9,043 nucleotides of DNA, taken from the NCBI GenBank assembly GCA_002413355.1, contig DHWV01000058.1:1-9043 (forward strand), written 5' to 3'. The notes beneath the pieces are model-generated. The model worked only from the letters and a program-made list of their open reading frames with translations, was not told where the DNA came from and ran no database searches. Position numbers and translations under genes: made by a program. This document shows, piece after piece, positions 6,701-9,043 of this stretch. The stretch's first letter is position 1, and every line of letters starts with the position of its first letter. Source of the DNA: Desulfobulbaceae bacterium UBA5173 (GTDB taxonomy: Bacteria > Desulfobacterota > Desulfobulbia > Desulfobulbales > Desulfobulbaceae).

Positions 6701-8136
6701 CGCTTGCAGCGTGGCTTTCGATGATTCGAGATAAAGCTCATTTGCTGCAAGTTGATGGCGAGGTGCCTGTTGAACTGCTTATTCCAGGTTTTGTTGCATC
6801 GCCAGATTTTTGGGCAATAGCGAAAGAACTGGTGGTTGAGGGCGGCTCGCACTATTCTCAGCCAACACCAGAGGCTTTGCATCGCGCCAAAAAATGGGCT
6901 GTTTATCTTCTTGAAAAAGAACTATCCGAATTAAATTTGACCAAAGACAATATAACAGCATTCATTGAGCTGATAGAAGATTACAGCAAAGTCTGGCTTG
7001 GCGGACTGAGTCTAAGTGTTGCAGATTGTAAAGAAACAGTCTTTATTAAACTGACTGCTATCAGTTTAATGTGGGTGCGTGGCGCAACATTGGATGAAAT
7101 TGCTCGAACATATAATGAAAAAGGGCGTAATTCTCATAAGGCACCAGAGTTCCAAACTAAATATTCTGATCGTCTGGGGTGGATGGCTGTTATGGCTCAC
7201 CGTTTTTTTCGAGGAGAACATGAAAGCGGTTATTTGTTGCGTGAACACGAACGAGATTTGCCGCAACAAAGTTTACGGTTGCGTTTAGGACTTCCGGTGC
7301 AAGGCTTGCCGTTTCTTGGCACGTTCCCTGTAGGTGCTGTAGTCAGCAGGCATCAAATAAGACTGCTTTTAGATAAAAAAATAAGGCCAAGCGACATGCT
7401 ATGGTTTAGAAATGAAAAGTTATCATTGCATAAAATTGTTCCTTCAATTCCAGGACTGGAAAGTGATAGTCAGAAAAAAGAGTTGGTCAAGTCAGTTAGA
7501 AGATATTTTACAAACCAAATTAATGAATTTGGTTTTAATATTTTTTCTTTTATGGGCGAAGAAATCAATAATAAATGGAAAATTTATTCGAGTTCTCTAT
7601 TGGAATTGACAAATAACCCAAATGTACAGATTGATGCTCAGCAAAAGAAATTTTCAGAAATGACGAGAGAATTAATAATATCAGTGTTATCGAGCAGTGA
7701 AGAGAAGCATGACGAGCAGGAAGATCATTTAAAAATAACCATCCCACGGTCAAACACGTCTACAATTGATGTTTCTTCAAGCAAAAAAGAACCTTTTGCT
7801 TTTCATTTTCTAAAAATAGGTGAAGAATCCATAACCGGAAAAAGAGATTCTCATGTTATAAAGGTAGTTGCTTTATGGCCATGGCCTGAACGCAATTTAT
7901 CTTCCAGCAGCGGTTTCTATGTCACAGGATTTGGAGCAATTGTGATTGCTGTGCTGCTGGCAAGAAATTTCATAGAAGTCAGCGATATCATCAATATTCT
8001 TTCTTCAGAATTAGCTTATTCAAACCGAATCATTTCAATTAAAAGCTTGCTGTCAGAATTAACTTTCAACGATATAGACAGAACCCCCATTCGTGAAAAT
8101 CTCCTGAGTTTCTTTGAACCAGGAGGATATGAATGA
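3742..8136 (+). CDS. SIR2-domain / Ski2-like SF2 helicase fusion, putative anti-phage NADase
   Basis: This 1464-residue protein has three parts. (1) SIR2_2-type domain, about residues 15-285: GAGIS (24-28) for NAD binding, TTNYD (128-132) with likely catalytic N130, HLHG (173-176) with likely catalytic H175, and FIGFSFQDENL (222-232). (2) SF2 helicase core, about 380-830: Walker A GPTGCGKT (387-394), APTREL (416-421), DELHMISDEQRGG (496-508; DELH box with the Ski2/Hel308/HELQ-style continuation), motif V TETLTYGVNLSAD (756-768) and motif VI NILGRAGRAG (802-811). (3) A C-terminal region, 850-1464, containing WVRGATLDEIA (1111-1121), which resembles Ski2-like helical 'ratchet' segments; the rest is unassigned. 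No signal peptide is seen. SIR2_2 domains in defence systems hydrolyse NAD+, and Ski2-like helicases such as HamB sense nucleic acids. I infer a one-protein abortive-infection system. The gene is far more AT-rich than its neighbours (18/60 GC at 4081-4140; 13/60 at 7501-7560), which suggests transfer. Domain calls are strong; function is inferred. Confidence 0.85.
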   Translation: MNKFKVPDDLKKALSDHNAIPFVGAGISMSVKDAAGNALFPSWKELLQKAADKIEGEEKKDDVDYIKSAARSGRGTLEAAKVAKELLGKKRWNDFLVENLDVEYSKCDENSLRTAEKIWFLGSKLIITTNYDKVLDWTCPQDTKNDLRHWNIESTYELSSSCKYRVDKPTVWHLHGRISDVDKIILTPDGYERLYPENVSEGQYKSALSTLKNYIVSRTLLFIGFSFQDENLCSQLRIVQDIFQGNIDNHFVLIKESELHRIEELGLALTPVPYKQHDDLSWLLEELCSYVQIEKDESLSADCLPPCESLPARDISPSYKTLAELYRLALPSTEGQSYYEEIIAKQPEMQTKKLFELGCKAIDFKDEIFFNSDSPSDFEYRHILISGPTGCGKTYLMESLILNSLFERAGTVLFIAPTRELVYEFHRKISDTLTAINIKEISIENAICSTGEVTDNDYMIHNGMFSIACIVNEKSNVLFDLSREDILKKLRLVIIDELHMISDEQRGGVVDSLIGKLFEEISRREDDYEQFDLQIVGITTESMSDALKACFTKHRDDEDHIEPILINVKERPVAVEHNIAVLAPGNSSHYFLRKLIDFKSQSDRQIDTKPNAHLVREEILSSLRNNAFEWQGNPAKKETTLPALIQLCLEQTKKHRSTIVAVPSVQLLTAIAKSVANKRKDLLNASSLSDDELSDLEKEMVTTGVATRTKERVMDFARSGVFLHYAGLPYELKRWIVNLFSKERGKEFSSLILFTTETLTYGVNLSADCVILSDLTWVRSDTSNATYSEPKKIDIEQNSYHNILGRAGRAGVNKSCDNSTAIVCVDAKKFHREPQRKSLLYQYYCTPGWLNKRNVPPLSRLIDKHALKICSDKSRNISIEDFCFPTFRSIMDGLRHVGKNNTPVPVEKLIDFFSKTIYWQTNSEKHDQLKLVVTRFLEAASKHSVQHSRLKLVVCHEPYGNRHATYQIQPQGEALIDTGTKLQSIEPLAAWLSMIRDKAHLLQVDGEVPVELLIPGFVASPDFWAIAKELVVEGGSHYSQPTPEALHRAKKWAVYLLEKELSELNLTKDNITAFIELIEDYSKVWLGGLSLSVADCKETVFIKLTAISLMWVRGATLDEIARTYNEKGRNSHKAPEFQTKYSDRLGWMAVMAHRFFRGEHESGYLLREHERDLPQQSLRLRLGLPVQGLPFLGTFPVGAVVSRHQIRLLLDKKIRPSDMLWFRNEKLSLHKIVPSIPGLESDSQKKELVKSVRRYFTNQINEFGFNIFSFMGEEINNKWKIYSSSLLELTNNPNVQIDAQQKKFSEMTRELIISVLSSSEEKHDEQEDHLKITIPRSNTSTIDVSSSKKEPFAFHFLKIGEESITGKRDSHVIKVVALWPWPERNLSSSSGFYVTGFGAIVIAVLLARNFIEVSDIINILSSELAYSNRIISIKSLLSELTFNDIDRTPIRENLLSFFEPGGYE

Positions 8137-8142
8137 TTCATT
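8132..8142. repeat. 11-bp palindrome over the SIR2-helicase stop codon
   Basis: AATGA-T-TCATT is a perfect inverted repeat with a 1-nt centre spanning the stop codon. It is too short for a terminator and has no U-tract; it could be a small operator or chance in AT-rich DNA. Confidence 0.2.
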
Positions 8143-8152
8143 ATTCAAATAC

Positions 8153-8160
8153 AGGGAGGA
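8153..8160 (+). promoter_or_regulatory. Ribosome binding site of the aldolase gene
   Basis: AGGGAGGA ends 3 nt before the ATG at 8164 (GGAGG core spaced 4 nt). The spacing is slightly short but the match is strong, and it fixes the aldolase start. Confidence 0.6.
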
Positions 8161-8163
8161 ACC

Positions 8164-9043
8164 ATGTCCTACATAGCAGACTTTGAGAAAGCCCTTGAAG
8201 TAGGCCGTCCGCCGAACATCAAGGCACTGTTTCCCAACTCTTGTGCCTTGCTGGTCAGCGGCAAGGTGATAGACCGGGCCATGCTCCGCAAAGGCAAGGC
8301 CATGACGATGGCTGCCAATGGCCGCAGCAACTTGGTGATCCGGGGCGCGCTCATGGCTGCGCAGCGGGCGCAGGCCGCCCTGATCATCGAGATTGCCCGC
8401 TCCGAAGGCGGCGCATCCTCCTACTGCGCCACCAACTACTGGAACATGGCCCGACAGGTGGACGCGCTCTGCAACGAGCTGGCGATCACCGTGCCTGTGG
8501 CCATTCACGCTGACCACTACGGCATCAAGTCCGCAGCCGACCTGCCCTTTGCCCGCACCGAGATTCCGAGCATGTTTGACGCGGGCATCACCTCGATTGC
8601 CATTGATGCCTCGCACATGCAGGACGACGACAACCTGTTCGCAAGTCTTGCCCTGAGCAGCGTCATTCCTGCATGGGCAGGCTACGAGACCGAAGTGGGC
8701 GAGATCAAAGGCACGCAAGGGCTGTCGTCCGCCGCCGAGGCATTGTTCCTCGTGCAGGGCTTGAACGCGCACGACATCTTCCCGGACTGGATCGCGCTCA
8801 ATAACGGCACTACCCACGGCTTGGAAGCCTCTTCCCAAGGCATTCAGGTCGGCCTGACTGCGGAGATTCACGCCGCCTTGGCCAAATACGGCGTGTCCGG
8901 GGCGCAGCACGGCACATCCGGCAACAGCTCGGAGCGGCTGCGCGAGATTGCCTCGCAGACCCGCACCACCAAGGCCAATGTCGCCACCGCGCTCCAGATG
9001 ATCTCGTGGGGTGTGGAAGTGAACGATTACGGCAACGCCATCC
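8164..9043 (+). CDS. fba: Class II fructose-bisphosphate aldolase-like protein, 3'-partial
   Basis: Class II aldolases are zinc enzymes that interconvert fructose 1,6-bisphosphate with glyceraldehyde 3-phosphate and dihydroxyacetone phosphate in glycolysis and gluconeogenesis. The frame runs from ATG 8164 to the window end (293 codons, no stop). Expected metal and active-site residues are visible: HADH (115-118), with D117 and H118 as catalytic acid and zinc ligand, E177 in the ETEVGE loop, H218 in NNGTTHGLE, and H249 in QHGTSGN. The family's usual NxDTD phosphate-site motif appears only as VEVNDYGNA (285-291), and HGGSG is HGTSG, so this is a divergent subfamily and another class II aldol substrate is possible. 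Composition is host-like. The gene begins only 27 nt after the SIR2-helicase stop, with no terminator and no convincing promoter between them, so its transcription may come through the AT-rich gene or from inside its 3' end. Confidence 0.78.
   Translation, partial: MSYIADFEKALEVGRPPNIKALFPNSCALLVSGKVIDRAMLRKGKAMTMAANGRSNLVIRGALMAAQRAQAALIIEIARSEGGASSYCATNYWNMARQVDALCNELAITVPVAIHADHYGIKSAADLPFARTEIPSMFDAGITSIAIDASHMQDDDNLFASLALSSVIPAWAGYETEVGEIKGTQGLSSAAEALFLVQGLNAHDIFPDWIALNNGTTHGLEASSQGIQVGLTAEIHAALAKYGVSGAQHGTSGNSSERLREIASQTRTTKANVATALQMISWGVEVNDYGNAI

Larger units (their letters stand above)
8121..8186 (+). other. Shine-Dalgarno plus overlapping ATG opening a 17-codon frame
   Basis: The last codons of the SIR2-helicase gene contain a perfect AGGAGG (8121-8126). 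Six bases later an ATG (8133-8135) overlaps the TGA stop (ATGA), the classic arrangement for a coupled downstream gene. The frame opened here (MIHYSNTGRN...) stops at 8184-8186 after 17 codons and runs into the aldolase gene in a different frame. It is either the stub of a second cistron that has been lost, a short leader peptide coupling ribosomes to the aldolase start, or chance. Confidence 0.4.

Noticed and set aside
8047..8142. Possible promoters for the aldolase in the helicase 3' end (TTGCTG at 8047, TTGAAC at 8114)
   Set aside because: Neither is followed by a good -10 at 16-18 bp, and the second would start transcription at or past the ribosome site. Not supported enough to annotate.
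3690..8165. Attachment-site or target-duplication repeats at the two island edges
   Set aside because: Comparing about 3690-3742 with about 8115-8165 by eye shows no shared word long enough to be convincing, and no integrase or transposase gene is present.
8059..8910. 283-codon minus-strand open frame opposite the aldolase gene
   Set aside because: It is antisense to a gene with recognisable catalytic residues, crosses the composition boundary, and is rich in low-complexity Gly/Ala/Arg/His typical of shadow frames.
1..9043. tRNA/rRNA genes, CRISPR arrays, insertion sequences
   Set aside because: No cloverleaf-like segment, regularly spaced repeat or transposase motif was seen on either strand.

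Overview
The window looks like the chromosome of a Gram-negative bacterium. Host genes are GC-rich: hand-counted 60-base samples give 41/60 at 541-600 and 38/60 at 8401-8460. There is an outer-membrane-type lipocalin lipoprotein and several GTG starts. A Desulfobacterota (Desulfobulbales-like) or related proteobacterial source is my guess from the style of the GlyA, NrdR and aldolase proteins. It is weakly supported and needs a search.

Layout. (1) Positions 1-2622 hold a tightly packed plus-strand run: glyA (5' end outside the window), trmO/tsaA, nrdR and a Blc-type lipocalin. All three junctions are 4-nt stop/start overlaps (GTGA, ATGA, GTGA), so this is almost certainly one translationally coupled operon. 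It links one-carbon metabolism, tRNA t6A37 methylation, control of ribonucleotide reductase and an envelope lipoprotein. (2) A convergent minus-strand gene, 2644-3540, encodes a ten-helix DMT/EamA transporter with a good sigma70-type promoter at 3584-3612. (3) After about 200 bp of spacer, composition drops sharply to AT-rich at about 3700. One 4395-bp gene (3742-8136) encodes a 1464-residue protein: an N-terminal SIR2_2-type NADase-like domain, a Ski2/Hel308/HELQ-like superfamily 2 helicase core, and a long unassigned C-terminal region. (4) Twenty-seven bases later the sequence is GC-rich again, with the start of a class II fructose-bisphosphate aldolase-like gene (8164 to the window end).

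The notable element is the SIR2-helicase gene. SIR2 domains deplete NAD+ in several anti-phage systems (Thoeris ThsA, DSR1/DSR2, SIR2-HerA, SIR2-pAgo, Avs5), and a related helicase type is the sensor subunit HamB of Hachiman. A single protein joining the two suggests a one-gene abortive-infection system in which a nucleic-acid-sensing motor switches on NAD+ destruction. Its foreign base composition, and its position as a single cargo gene between housekeeping genes, fit a horizontally acquired defence island. At its 3' end is a perfect AGGAGG followed by an ATG overlapping the stop codon, opening only a 17-codon frame. This may be the scar of a lost second cistron. The defence role is inference from domains and context.
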